Both the position numbers and the translations under genes were made by a program. Shown in pieces: positions 45,301 through 54,331 of a stretch of DNA of 64,000 bases. Source of the stretch: Treponema sp. J25 (GTDB lineage: Bacteria; Spirochaetota; Spirochaetia; Treponematales; Breznakiellaceae). The DNA lies in NCBI RefSeq assembly GCF_004343725.1, contig NZ_PTQW01000018.1, positions 1 to 64,000 of the forward strand. Reading direction: 5' to 3'. The notes under the pieces are model-generated. The model searched no databases. It was not told the origin of the DNA and worked only from the letters and a program-made list of their open reading frames with translations. How positions within the stretch are numbered: position 1 is the stretch's first letter; each line of letters begins with the position of its first letter.

Positions 45301-46305
45301 ATGAAACGAATCGCGTTAAGTGTCCTTGGTGCAGTATTGCTCTGTAATGCCGTAGGAGCGGGAGATTTCTCCTTGAATCTTCTTGCGGCCTATTATCCAC
45401 CGAACCTAGGGGGCTACCAATCAAGCGGATTTGCCCCCATTAACTACACCTATATAGAAGGGCAGGAGCCCCCATCGGCCCTGAGAAGCCTGGGTTCCAC
45501 CTGGGGTGGGGCAGAAGCGAAGGCGGTTCTTTCGTATACCCATTCAACACCTTTTTTAGCAGGGCCGGGGCTAATGGCAAACAATGCCGTAACCGGGAAG
45601 GGTTCCCTTGAACTTTCACCGGTTTCCATAAATGGCGTGGGACAGTGCTCCCTATCGCCCATCGCCTTTCTGGTCTTTGATGCCGGCGCAGCCCTTGGCA
45701 CCGGCTGGACTGCCGGCCCCTTCCAGGGACTTGGGCTGAATCCGGCCAGCAATGACCTTTCCCTTCAGCTCACCCCCTTTGGAGGCCTTGTCTGGCGAGT
45801 CTGGGGGGCGGGGACGTTCCAGTTTGATGTGGCAGCCCTCTTCCCGGGCGAATGGAATCACCTTGTTTTTGTGGTGACCGCTAAAGTGGAATATAAGGCG
45901 TATACTGGCGCCACCGATCATCAGGCATGGCTCTACGAAGCCGATGGGGGAGAAAATTTTAACGGTACCAAATTCTACGGCACCTATATTGTCGGCTACC
46001 AGATGCCGCTCCTGGTGAACTTTATAGGTTTTATGGCTGAAAGCGAAGAATGGATCGACGAAGTGCGAAATTACAGTACCATGGCATCAGGCGGATGGGG
46101 ATCAGACTTTCGATTCTGGCAGCTTAGTTCCTTGATCAATCTTAAGCTTGGAGAAAAGGATAGTCTTCTTCTCCTCTTTCAATTTAAACGAGATCGGGAC
46201 TATACGGACGCCACCACCAGGAATCGCTCCTTTGAAACCCGGGTATTCGAAGCTCCCTACTGGTATTTTAACCGCATTGCCCTTTCGTATACCCACACTT
46301 TCTAG
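45301..46305 (+). CDS. putative outer-membrane beta-barrel protein
   Basis: Protein of 334 residues starting at ATG 45301 behind AGGAGG. The signal peptide ends VGAGDF. The mature part alternates short amphipathic strands with Gly/Asn turns and ends RIALSYTHTF with a C-terminal phenylalanine, as in BAM-inserted barrels. No family is recognised. It stands between the divergent GH3 gene and the carotenoid-gene remnant, and no link to either is evident. Confidence 0.65.
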   Translation: MKRIALSVLGAVLLCNAVGAGDFSLNLLAAYYPPNLGGYQSSGFAPINYTYIEGQEPPSALRSLGSTWGGAEAKAVLSYTHSTPFLAGPGLMANNAVTGKGSLELSPVSINGVGQCSLSPIAFLVFDAGAALGTGWTAGPFQGLGLNPASNDLSLQLTPFGGLVWRVWGAGTFQFDVAALFPGEWNHLVFVVTAKVEYKAYTGATDHQAWLYEADGGENFNGTKFYGTYIVGYQMPLLVNFIGFMAESEEWIDEVRNYSTMASGGWGSDFRFWQLSSLINLKLGEKDSLLLLFQFKRDRDYTDATTRNRSFETRVFEAPYWYFNRIALSYTHTF

Positions 46306-46430
46306 ACTGCTAAAAAACGGCCCAAAAGGAAAGATGGGGAGACATTGCTCCCGGCAAGGGGAAACGGGGGGCATCCCCGGCGCCACCAGGGAGAGGACCT
46401 AATAAGGCCCGGAGAGCATGCATCAGACCA

Positions 46431-46800
46431 TTAAAGTTTCGTACCGCGGGAGCTACCGGCAAATATCGGAAGTTCCAGCAAGCGGGCCCGGTTATATCGC
46501 TGAATGAGAATAAAGGGAACATTGGCCAGGAACGCATAGGCAAACATGATAAGGTTTGCCGGCCAGGGGTTCCAGAAAAGGCAAAGGGGATAGAACAGAA
46601 AGGGCAAGAGGTGAGACAGTTCGGCCCGGCAGGTTTCTAAAACAAAACGGGCAAAGTAGTCCCGATCATGCTGGGCCAGGTGGGATTTATCAAAGGGATG
46701 AAAAGGGAAGAGGGCCCCCGCCTCTGGCAAGCGATCCTTCCATGTATGAATTCGGAATAACCGACGATACAGCGAACCACGGCGTTCCCATCGGTGGAAC
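46431..46800 (-). pseudogene. crtO-like acyltransferase fragment (C-terminal part)
   Basis: In the frame ending at 46431 the sequence reads HRWERRGSLYRRLFRI, WKDRLPEAGALFP, ETCRAELSHLLPF and FAYAFLANVPFILIQRYNRA. These match glycosyl-4,4'-diaponeurosporenoate acyltransferase (CrtO), which acylates the sugar of C30 carotenoid glycosides. About 120 of roughly 165-180 residues remain; the N-terminus and start codon are gone. It is joined out of frame to a crtQ-like fragment near 46800, pointing to an internal deletion. Assignment is from motif recognition. Confidence 0.6.
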
Positions 46801-47083
46801 CGTCATCCACAACGATGATTTCCCGGGGCCGCAGCGTCTGTTTCTTTAGGGACTGCAAAAGGCCAGGAAGCCGCCGTTCTTCGTTACGGGCGGGGATAAT
46901 CACCGAAAAAAGTGGCACCGAAAGAGAAGGAATTGGCCTGGCATCCTCACCGGTATCACCGGGCTTAGAATCAGGGGGATCCAAAGAAAGCAGGGAGAGG
47001 GGGGCCGTATAAAAACGGCGCAGTCGCAGAAGCCCAAGGGATGCAAGACATATAAAGATACAGAACTGTATCAGGTCCCCCAT
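46800..47083 (-). pseudogene. crtQ-like family 2 glycosyltransferase fragment (N-terminal part)
   Basis: From ATG 47083 the frame gives an N-terminal membrane helix (IQFCIFICLASLGLLRL) and the start of a GT-A domain, FSVIIPARNEERRLPGLL followed by EIIVVDDGSTDG. This layout resembles CrtQ (4,4'-diaponeurosporenoate glycosyltransferase). After the DDGSTDG motif the family-like sequence stops and the frame continues as nonsense while another frame becomes CrtO-like. About three quarters of the enzyme is missing, so it cannot be functional. It follows the HD hydrolase gene by 8 bp. Confidence 0.6.
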
Positions 47084-47091
47084 GATACCTA

Positions 47092-47811
47092 CTATACTGA
47101 CTTGGGGACACAAAGAAAAGGGCGCGATCCCTTTTTATTTACCCCCCCCGATTCAGAGCCGTTAGAGGCCTTGGTTTCAGCAAGCCTCAGAAAAACGCGC
47201 AGGTCCCGCTGGGTAACGATCCTGCGGGCGCTTTCGATAAATTCATCCATGTGAGCAAACCCCTCGGATTTAAGGAGTGCCGCCTGAATCCCCATCTCTA
47301 GCCGGTCTAGTTGACGAATAAAACGAGCCTCGGGGCTGGTACCGGCTTCAAATTCTTCCCAGAGAGCAAGGAATCGCTCTGCCTGCGGCAAACCCGCCAC
47401 GACCCTGACAAAGGCTTCCCGCTCCCGCCGGTATTTTTCTTCTTTAGAAATGCCATCGGCGGGGGTAATATCCCCCGCATACACTTCTCCCAGTTCATGA
47501 ATCAGGGCCATTTCCACACAGCGATGGGCATCGAGGCCGGCAAAATCCTCGGTTTTACCGAGGTGGTCCGCCAGAAGTAACGCCAGCAGGGCCGTACCGA
47601 AGCTATGGTCCGCCACCGATTCGGCCCGGAGTTCCGGCACCCCGCGCTTAAGCCAGCCCTGCCGATACAGGCCCTTCAGGTCCATCATCCGAACAAAGGC
47701 CCGCAGAACCGTTTCGGCCACAGGAAGATCAGCTGGTGACATCCGATCTTCCTGGATCGGTTGTTTTGATTTAAATAGCCGTCCTTCACTATCCTTAAAC
47801 TTGCGTTTCAT
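47092..47811 (-). CDS. HD-domain hydrolase, YfbR/HDDC2-like
   Basis: Protein of 239 residues starting at ATG 47811, inside the end of the MFS gene (17-bp overlap). The domain resembles HDDC2/YfbR 5'-deoxynucleotidases: VADHSFGTALLALLL with H69, MALIHELGEVYAGDITP with H105 and D114. The metal-binding HD pair is written HE (H105-E106), an odd change that might alter metal use. It may dephosphorylate deoxynucleoside monophosphates; the substrate is not shown. It lies in a minus-strand group with the MFS gene. Confidence 0.75.
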   Translation of the reverse strand: MKRKFKDSEGRLFKSKQPIQEDRMSPADLPVAETVLRAFVRMMDLKGLYRQGWLKRGVPELRAESVADHSFGTALLALLLADHLGKTEDFAGLDAHRCVEMALIHELGEVYAGDITPADGISKEEKYRREREAFVRVVAGLPQAERFLALWEEFEAGTSPEARFIRQLDRLEMGIQAALLKSEGFAHMDEFIESARRIVTQRDLRVFLRLAETKASNGSESGGVNKKGSRPFLCVPKSV

Positions 47812-49048
47812 ACGACAAAATCCTTCGATCCCAGCGATCCACCGCGATGGCAAGTACTGCCCAAAGAAGGCATATCCCAGCGGTAGCTAGCCATAAAGAC
47901 CTATAACTTCTTTCCGCAATGATCCATCCGCCTATCAACGGTCCAATGACCCATCCCCCCGAATAACATACTCCTACAAAAGATTGAAACGAAGCCCGCC
48001 AGTTGGCCGGAGAATGTCGGGCAAGAAAAACCCCTGTATTCGTGGCTGCGATAATTTCACCTATCGTCCATATCACGGTAGATAAGGCAAATCCCCAGAA
48101 CGAAAGTGGGAAGGATAACATCCCAAAACCAACCACATAAAAAAGACCTGAAAGAAATAGGCATCGCATTGGAGTCCAGAAACGTAAAAGACGCGCAATC
48201 GGGATAGAAAATAAAATAACCATTATCGCATTAAGAGACATAAGGTATCCCATAGTTCGTGGTCCCTCATTCCCCATGAGACGAGATACCGTCATAGGCA
48301 AGCCAAACCCCGTTTGCGAATAGGTAAGATTAGAAAGAAAGGCAATCCCTGAAAAAGCCATAAGTATAGGCCTAGACACAAAGGCCAGAAAAGCTCTCCG
48401 ATCATCGTGATGTTCCAATGATGAGGCCACATGACATTCCTGTGGTATTTGAACTCCAGTAGCAATGAGCAATACTGAAAACACGGTAGTAAGAGCATCG
48501 CCCCTAAAAAGCCAGGGAAGAGAACGCTCAAAAAGTACCGCCGCCACAAGAGGTCCCAGGGCAACACCCACATTAATAGACCAGTATTGGAGACCAAAGA
48601 CCTCTTTGCGTTTATCCGTAGGAGCTAGATCAGTAAGAACAGCACTAATAAGCGGTCGGGCGCCACCTCGAAAAAGGCTCCCTAATATAATAAGCGAGGG
48701 AACCCATGAGGCATGAACCATAAAACTCAAAACCAGATTGATGCCAGCATCCAGGCCCTGAAACAGAATAAGACTCTCTTTTCTACCAAGTCGGTCAGCC
48801 ACCCATCCCGAAAGTACTGAACCAATCACAGAAGCGGTAAACACAAGGGAAATGATAAAACCGGTACGAGCCGTGTTATAACCTAAAATACGGGATAAAT
48901 AAAGCGCCAAAAAAGAACCCACAAAATCACCAAATCGGTTTATCATCGTAGCAAAAAACATAGACCACAAAGAAGTTCCAAACCCCCGATAGGGGATAAG
49001 AAGTTTTTTGATAATTTGTAACGATTTATCTGTATAAGCTTTGTACAT
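47795..49048 (-). CDS. MFS transporter
   Basis: Integral membrane protein of 417 residues with about 12 TM helices. The motif between TM2 and TM3, GWVADRLGRKES, is the MFS signature A. Segments such as RPLISAVLTDLAPTDKRKEVFGLQYW match drug-efflux type (DHA1-like) members. The substrate cannot be told. A promoter lies directly before the ATG and may produce a leaderless mRNA. The HD hydrolase overlaps its end, so both are cotranscribed. Confidence 0.88.
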   Translation of the reverse strand: MYKAYTDKSLQIIKKLLIPYRGFGTSLWSMFFATMINRFGDFVGSFLALYLSRILGYNTARTGFIISLVFTASVIGSVLSGWVADRLGRKESLILFQGLDAGINLVLSFMVHASWVPSLIILGSLFRGGARPLISAVLTDLAPTDKRKEVFGLQYWSINVGVALGPLVAAVLFERSLPWLFRGDALTTVFSVLLIATGVQIPQECHVASSLEHHDDRRAFLAFVSRPILMAFSGIAFLSNLTYSQTGFGLPMTVSRLMGNEGPRTMGYLMSLNAIMVILFSIPIARLLRFWTPMRCLFLSGLFYVVGFGMLSFPLSFWGFALSTVIWTIGEIIAATNTGVFLARHSPANWRASFQSFVGVCYSGGWVIGPLIGGWIIAERSYRSLWLATAGICLLWAVLAIAVDRWDRRILSYETQV

Positions 49049-49057
49049 AATAAAAAG

Positions 49058-49085
49058 ACTATACCCTAAAAAAGAGGACTAACAA
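49058..49085 (-). promoter_or_regulatory. promoter of the MFS-HD genes
   Basis: Minus-strand TTGTTA (49085-49080), 16-bp spacer, TATAGT (49063-49058). The -10 ends 9 bp before the ATG at 49048, with no ribosome binding site between, so the message would be nearly leaderless. Confidence 0.5.
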
Positions 49086-49176
49086 AATAGCCTACGCCTC
49101 TTTTCCCTAGATTCTGAGAAAAGAAAAGATTGTAATTTTTTGAAGAATACCTAAGGTCGCCAGGACAATATCATTT

Positions 49177-50865
49177 CTACACTTCCAGCTTTCTTAGTTT
49201 CCGTTCCCCAAAGGGGATATAGAACGCCAGGAGGCCCCCAACAAGGAAAAGCGGCACGACCACCATGGCCAGTGTTAGCTGTACCCATGTCTGAGCCCAG
49301 AAAATGGTAAGCACTGCGGCACCAATCAATACTAGAATCTCCATGAGAATCATGACCACCGCGTTCATGTTTTGCTTCATGGCCGCCACGGGACTTTCCC
49401 AATTGAGCCGGGGGGCTAGGGTATCGATATACAGGCCTATCACATTAAACAGCGCTGAAAACGTTAAGGAAGAAGCCAGCACAAACGCCCCCAGGGGAAG
49501 CTCAAGTTGAAATAAAAAAAGGCCAAGGAATACCGCTATCAGGGAACCTGCAAGACCAAAAAGAAGACCATGCAGCAACTTTGCCATAAGATACAGGGAG
49601 GAAGAAACCGGTAGGGTTTTCATATAGCTTATATGCTTGGCATCCCGAGAAAGGGCAGTGCAGGTAATGCTGGTGGCCGACCCAAGGAAGGCCCCCACCA
49701 GACTGCTCGCGAGAACCTGGTAAAGGGGAGTAAGGGATGTCCGGATGGCTTCCCGTAGTTCGTTCAACGAACCCTGATTTCCCAGAGAAACCACCAGGCT
49801 TATCCCAATTAAAAGGGGAATCAGGATAATGATGAAGGGGCCGTTCAAAAAATAGACCGGTTCCCGGTTCATGCTTCGCAGCTCCCGCAGAAGAAGGGCC
49901 ACCAGTTTTCTCTGGGGGCCGGTCTTCGTCTTAAGAAAAGCCGCTGTTTGGGTTCGGCTCATTCGCTTGAGGTGCTGTTCGGAGAACAGACGGATTACCT
50001 TCGTATGGAGCGGCGCCAGGACAAAGAAAACTCCGTAGGCGGCGAGGGAAACTAGCCCCACAATCCCCAGTAACGCCAGGGTATACCACGGATGGGCCGC
50101 TTTAAAAAGCGCCACCAGGATGAATTGGAGGGGCGGCAGTGCATCAAGAAGCCGTACAAAGGTCTCGTTGGGACCCTGGAGCAGGGCCATCAATTCTTCG
50201 GGAGTAGCGGATGAGTAAAGGAAACGGTTTATCGAAAAATTAAAGAAGAAAATTATCCCCATCATGGCTAAACCGACAAGTACCAGTATCCGGTCCCGGT
50301 TACGGAAAAACTTGCTCGTTAAAAGAAGGGGAATACTGATGCAGTAGCCGAGGGCGCTCACCCATATCGTTGTCATAAGGACCACGAGCAAGGCGTTTAT
50401 AAAAAAGAGCCAGGGCATCTTCTCCGCAATCCCATACAGCACAAAACCACCACCCATGGCAAAAAGAGCAAAAGAAAAATGGGGGATCGCGAGGGATGCG
50501 GCCTTACCCACCAACAGGTGAACCGGTCGCACCGGCAGGGTCGCCAGATAGGTCTCCATCTCGTTCGTATACACCGTAGAAAAGCCAGAGATAAAACTTA
50601 TGAAGGCGACCACAAGGCCACCATACAAAAGAGCATAGACGAGCACCAGCCGGGCAAGACCGATAGGGGCCAGAATTTGATATAACGAAGAATACACCTC
50701 CCAGGACATATACCCAAAGGCACCAAATATATACCCAAAAAGGATGATGGTACCCCCCAGTTTCAACAGGCTTTTTGCAGATATCTTGCCGTGAGGATCT
50801 CGCAACGTCGGAAGCGCATAAAAGGTGGTAAAATAAAACCGGATGATGGAGCCTATGGCTTTCAT
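49177..50865 (-). CDS. ABC-2 type exporter membrane protein
   Basis: Membrane protein of 562 residues with about 12 hydrophobic segments in two halves around a central cytoplasmic stretch (RTQTAAFLKTKTGPQRKLVALLLRELRSMNREP). The pattern fits large ABC-2 type permeases of exporters. Its GTG/ATG region overlaps the end of the ATPase gene by 4 bp, so the two subunits are translationally coupled. The substrate is unknown. Nothing links it firmly to the OmpA-like gene upstream except cotranscription. Confidence 0.82.
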   Translation of the reverse strand: MKAIGSIIRFYFTTFYALPTLRDPHGKISAKSLLKLGGTIILFGYIFGAFGYMSWEVYSSLYQILAPIGLARLVLVYALLYGGLVVAFISFISGFSTVYTNEMETYLATLPVRPVHLLVGKAASLAIPHFSFALFAMGGGFVLYGIAEKMPWLFFINALLVVLMTTIWVSALGYCISIPLLLTSKFFRNRDRILVLVGLAMMGIIFFFNFSINRFLYSSATPEELMALLQGPNETFVRLLDALPPLQFILVALFKAAHPWYTLALLGIVGLVSLAAYGVFFVLAPLHTKVIRLFSEQHLKRMSRTQTAAFLKTKTGPQRKLVALLLRELRSMNREPVYFLNGPFIIILIPLLIGISLVVSLGNQGSLNELREAIRTSLTPLYQVLASSLVGAFLGSATSITCTALSRDAKHISYMKTLPVSSSLYLMAKLLHGLLFGLAGSLIAVFLGLFLFQLELPLGAFVLASSLTFSALFNVIGLYIDTLAPRLNWESPVAAMKQNMNAVVMILMEILVLIGAAVLTIFWAQTWVQLTLAMVVVPLFLVGGLLAFYIPFGERKLRKLEV

Positions 50866-51614
50866 ACTCTGGAGCCTCCGCTTTCATCGCCACTTTCCAC
50901 TAGTTCCAGGAACAGGGACTCCAGGGAACCATCCTTTCCCCGAAGATCCTTAAGCTCATCCAGGGTACCGGTAAATACAATCGTCCCTTTATTGATGATG
51001 GCAAGGCGGTCACAGAGTTTTTCGGCCACTTCCATCACATGGGTTGAGAAAAAGACACATTTTCCTGCCCGGGCCCGCTCCCGCATAAGTTCCTTCAGGT
51101 TAAAGGCTGCCTGGGGATCAAGTCCAACCAGGGGTTCATCGAGGATCCAGTTGGACGGATCCGAAAGGAGGCTGGCGCATACCATGAGTTTTTGCTTCAT
51201 TCCCCGGGAGTAGCTGCCGATCTGACCGGCAAGCACATCGGCTATTTCGAAACGTCTGGTATAGACTTCGATCCGTTCCCGCCGGGTTTCCCGGTCTATT
51301 TTGTACAGGTCCGCAATAAAATTAAGGAATTCGATACCCTTCAGCCGGCTAAAGAGTTCCGGGTTATCCGGTACATAGCCGATGCGGGCCTTTGCTTCCA
51401 GGGCCCGGGAGGGAAGTTCCAGCCCATCCACGGAAATAAGCCCCTCATCAGCCTCAAGGGCTCCGGTAATCAACTTGATAGTGGTGGTCTTTCCGGCTCC
51501 GTTGGGGCCAAGAAATCCGAAAATACACCCATCAGGGATGGTTAGATCGATAGAATCCAGGGCCTTTGTTTTATTCTTGCTGTAGGTTTTGCTTACGTCT
51601 TGTAGGGTAATCAT
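50862..51614 (-). CDS. ABC transporter ATP-binding protein
   Basis: ATPase of 250 residues. Walker A GPNGAGKTTT starts at residue 36, the signature is SYSRGMKQKLM, and Walker B is NWILDEPLVGLD, followed by the switch histidine in FFSTHVMEVAEKLCD. The divergent signature and CcmA/NatA-like start (ITLQDVSKTYSKNKTKALD) place it with exporter ATPases. It pairs with the ABC-2 permease that overlaps its end and follows the OmpA-like gene by 14 bp. Confidence 0.93.
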   Translation of the reverse strand: MITLQDVSKTYSKNKTKALDSIDLTIPDGCIFGFLGPNGAGKTTTIKLITGALEADEGLISVDGLELPSRALEAKARIGYVPDNPELFSRLKGIEFLNFIADLYKIDRETRRERIEVYTRRFEIADVLAGQIGSYSRGMKQKLMVCASLLSDPSNWILDEPLVGLDPQAAFNLKELMRERARAGKCVFFSTHVMEVAEKLCDRLAIINKGTIVFTGTLDELKDLRGKDGSLESLFLELVESGDESGGSRV

Positions 51615-51628
51615 CCCATCCTCCCTTC

Positions 51629-53392
51629 TTATTGCAGAATAGTTATCTCTACCCGTCGGTTCTTAGCTTTGCCGGCCTCAGTGCTGTTATCCGCCAGGGG
51701 TCGTGTGCTCCCCCATCCCTTGTATATAAACCGCTCCGCCGGAATACCCCGGGCGGTCAGTTCATCCACGATTTTTTTAGCCCGCCGAACCGAAAGCTCC
51801 TGCTCTGCCGCAGGGCGTCCCACGGCGGCGGTGTGACCTTCCACCAGGATAAGCGGTTGGTTGGGGGAAGAACCCAGGACAGACTTTATGGCCCGGGCAA
51901 TCAAATCCAGTCGCCCCCGCTCGCTGCTCAGAATTTCGTCTGAATCGGCCACAAAACGGATATCCCGGACGGTGAGCTTTACTCCCTCGGGGACCGCCGC
52001 CACCTCTATGTTTTGGGCGGGGAGGTCCACCGTAGCCGGCCTATCCGAAGAAGCCCCCGGGCTGCCACGCCCTTCATCAAGCTGAAAGGCCCCATCCACC
52101 GTGACCCCATCGCTTCCTGATCGCAGGGCTATGCCCTCGGGGACTTCCCCTTTCTCTCCTCCAGAAGGTTCAGCCTTACCCACAGGGGACGCCACCCCAC
52201 CGGATGCCGGGGGGCTTCTCTTATCATCAGCCCCTATTCCCCCGGCCCCTGGTGCCCCGGTCCCCCCGCTAGAGGTCCCTCCACTAGCCACGGCGCCAGT
52301 TGAATCGGCGCCAGAGGAACTCCGCCGGTCAGCAAGATCACTTCCCCCACCGCCGGAAGCCCCACCCGCCGCGGCACCCGTCGAATCGGCACCACCAGCC
52401 TTGCCTCCCCCTCCGGGGAGCCCTTCGGGGGCGCCCAATTGCCGAGCCACCTGGGCAAGGACCGCCGAACGGTCAAAGGGCAAGAAGCTTTCGCTGAACG
52501 TCAGGGTAAACCCCTTGTAACGCACCGAAGAACCATCGGGCCACAGAAAGGTTTCATCCAGGGTATCCCGCATCAGAACAAGCCGACCATCGGCAACCCG
52601 AATCAATATATCTACCACATGGGTACCACTTGCTTCGATAAAGGGGCCTGAAGCCTCCTGGCCTACCCCAGGTTGATTCGTTTGGGAACTCCCGCTTCCC
52701 ATCGTTTTTTGATCCGTTTTGCTTCCCCTGCTTGTGGCCGTCTTGTAGCGGGTAGCATACTGAGCCTGTATCCGATAGACCTGTTCTCCCTTATAGGGCT
52801 CCTCGCCCAGGAAACGGTATTCCGCCAGGATAGGAAGTTTTACCTGATTACCATCGTTACGGGGATCTACGATGCGTTCCCCCGCAGCAATCCAGATATC
52901 CCCCGGGCGAAGGGCTTTCTCAGGGAAAACAGGGAAATTGCGCAACAGCGGGTATCCCCGATCATCCACCAGTCGTATTGAGCCTGTTTTTGAGAGGATA
53001 AATTCAACCGGAATGATATCATCCAGCGGCCGGGCCACTTTTTGCAGGTCCCGCAGGGTTTCCTCAAACACGTAGACCGTGCCGCGGTATCGCACCCCCT
53101 CGCGTTCCTGAAAGGGATCCAGGCGGTAACGGGTTTCCCGATATACATGCCCTGTATATTTGCCATTATCGTAGCGGGCCCAGTTAGACCGCTCAACCAG
53201 CGTATAGGGGCCGGGGAAGCTCTGAACAAGAACAACCCCGGAGGCGGACGATGGCATAGGTAGGGAATTAGAAGAAGAAGGGGCTCCCTGGTTCTGGGAA
53301 AACAGATAAACGGGAAAGACAGAATAGACAATGATTGTCCCCAACCAGCACAGGGGACTTTTCCGTTTTTGCATGGATTCAGTATCTGACAT
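51629..53392 (-). CDS. OmpA-family protein with N-terminal unknown domain and Gly/Ala-rich linker
   Basis: Secreted protein of 587 residues with a signal peptide (hydrophobic core about 15-32). Residues about 50-310 form a beta-rich domain of unknown type (VLVQSFPGPYTLVERSNWARYD). A low-complexity Gly/Ala/Ser/Pro stretch (about 325-440) follows. The C-terminal ~120 residues are an OmpA-like peptidoglycan-binding domain: FVADSDEILSSERGRLDLIA, LILVEGHTAAVGRP, LSVRRAKKIVDELTARGIP, and NRRVEITI. It probably anchors an envelope structure to peptidoglycan. It starts the operon with the ABC exporter. Confidence 0.85.
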   Translation of the reverse strand: MSDTESMQKRKSPLCWLGTIIVYSVFPVYLFSQNQGAPSSSNSLPMPSSASGVVLVQSFPGPYTLVERSNWARYDNGKYTGHVYRETRYRLDPFQEREGVRYRGTVYVFEETLRDLQKVARPLDDIIPVEFILSKTGSIRLVDDRGYPLLRNFPVFPEKALRPGDIWIAAGERIVDPRNDGNQVKLPILAEYRFLGEEPYKGEQVYRIQAQYATRYKTATSRGSKTDQKTMGSGSSQTNQPGVGQEASGPFIEASGTHVVDILIRVADGRLVLMRDTLDETFLWPDGSSVRYKGFTLTFSESFLPFDRSAVLAQVARQLGAPEGLPGGGGKAGGADSTGAAAGGASGGGGSDLADRRSSSGADSTGAVASGGTSSGGTGAPGAGGIGADDKRSPPASGGVASPVGKAEPSGGEKGEVPEGIALRSGSDGVTVDGAFQLDEGRGSPGASSDRPATVDLPAQNIEVAAVPEGVKLTVRDIRFVADSDEILSSERGRLDLIARAIKSVLGSSPNQPLILVEGHTAAVGRPAAEQELSVRRAKKIVDELTARGIPAERFIYKGWGSTRPLADNSTEAGKAKNRRVEITILQ

Positions 53393-53552
53393 AGTCCCTT
53401 ATTATGCAAGTATGATATAAAAAACACCTCAGTCTATGGTCCTTCGGCACATCTAAAATCTAAAAAGGGGCCCCCTTTCCATAATTTCATAATTTTCCAT
53501 ACTTTTCTTCTCGCCCCCTGACATTTTCATTGTTTTCATATACATTTCCCCT

Positions 53553-54128
53553 ATGGAATTATTCCGTTGTCCCTGGTGCCTGTCGGATCCGCTGTACATG
53601 GCCTATCACGATACCGAGTGGGGAACTCCCCTCTGGGACGATGGGGCCCTTTTTGCCCTTCTGGTACTGGAGGGAGCCCAAGCAGGGCTCTCATGGCTTA
53701 CCATCCTTAAGCGGCGCCAGGGCTACCTTGATGCGATGGATCGCCTCGATCCCCTCCGGCTTGCCCGGTATACCGAAAAAGACATAGATCGGCTCTGTCA
53801 GGATCCCCGGATCATTCGAAACCGGCGGAAAATAGTGTCGGCTATTTCCAATGCCCGGGCCTTTCTTAACCTTCAAGAGAAAAAAGGAAGTTTTGCCCAG
53901 TGGCTGTGGGGTTTTGTAGACGGGAAGCCCCTGGTAAACTCGTGGAATGATATAAAACAGATACCGCCTAGCACCCCCCTTTCTGAACGGATTTCCCGGG
54001 AACTTCAAAAAGAGGGTTTTTCCTTTGTGGGCCCCACCATTGTATACGCGTATATGCAATCGGCGGGCCAGGTAAACGATCATTTAGTACGGTGTTTTCG
54101 GCACAAAGAGTTAACGGGGAAACAGTAA
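53553..54128 (+). CDS. tag: DNA-3-methyladenine glycosylase I
   Basis: Base-excision repair glycosylase of 191 residues that removes 3-methyladenine from DNA. The zinc ligands expected for Tag are all present: C6 and H19 near the N-terminus, H177 and C181 near the C-terminus (NDHLVRC). Catalytic E40 lies in VLEGAQAGLSW. Length is normal. It is divergent from the OmpA-like gene. The 160-bp region before it contains AT-rich sequence and a short perfect palindrome but no confident promoter. Confidence 0.95.
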   Translation: MELFRCPWCLSDPLYMAYHDTEWGTPLWDDGALFALLVLEGAQAGLSWLTILKRRQGYLDAMDRLDPLRLARYTEKDIDRLCQDPRIIRNRRKIVSAISNARAFLNLQEKKGSFAQWLWGFVDGKPLVNSWNDIKQIPPSTPLSERISRELQKEGFSFVGPTIVYAYMQSAGQVNDHLVRCFRHKELTGKQ

Positions 54129-54174
54129 AAGTCCTGTAAAAAGGCCCAATCGACAGAAATCTTTCTTGCTTGAA

Positions 54175-54203
54175 TTGCACCAATATCGGCCCTGGTGTAT
54201 ACT
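54175..54203 (+). promoter_or_regulatory. promoter of the DUF2804 gene
   Basis: TTGCAC (54175-54180), 17-bp spacer, TATACT (54198-54203). The leader of about 120 nt contains an inverted repeat, GGTTCCC with GGGAACC, before the GGAGGG ribosome site. Confidence 0.6.
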
Positions 54204-54331
54204 ACCTCTACACCGTAGGCTCGATGTAAGAATACCGCCGGAGGTGATTTCCCGGTTCCCTTTGTATGGTATTGGAAGGCAAGGGTAGATAGGGGAACCA
54301 AACCGGTAATGCGATATCCGGGAGGGTTGTG

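Noticed and set aside
53463-53479. Palindromic GC-rich stretch as terminator or operator
   Set aside because: The symmetry has almost no loop and lies between divergent genes, so termination is implausible. No second copy was found to support an operator.
54204-54331. T-box or tRNA-like element before DUF2804
   Set aside because: An inverted repeat and an AGGGTAGATAGGGG stretch were noticed, but the T-box consensus and a cloverleaf are absent.
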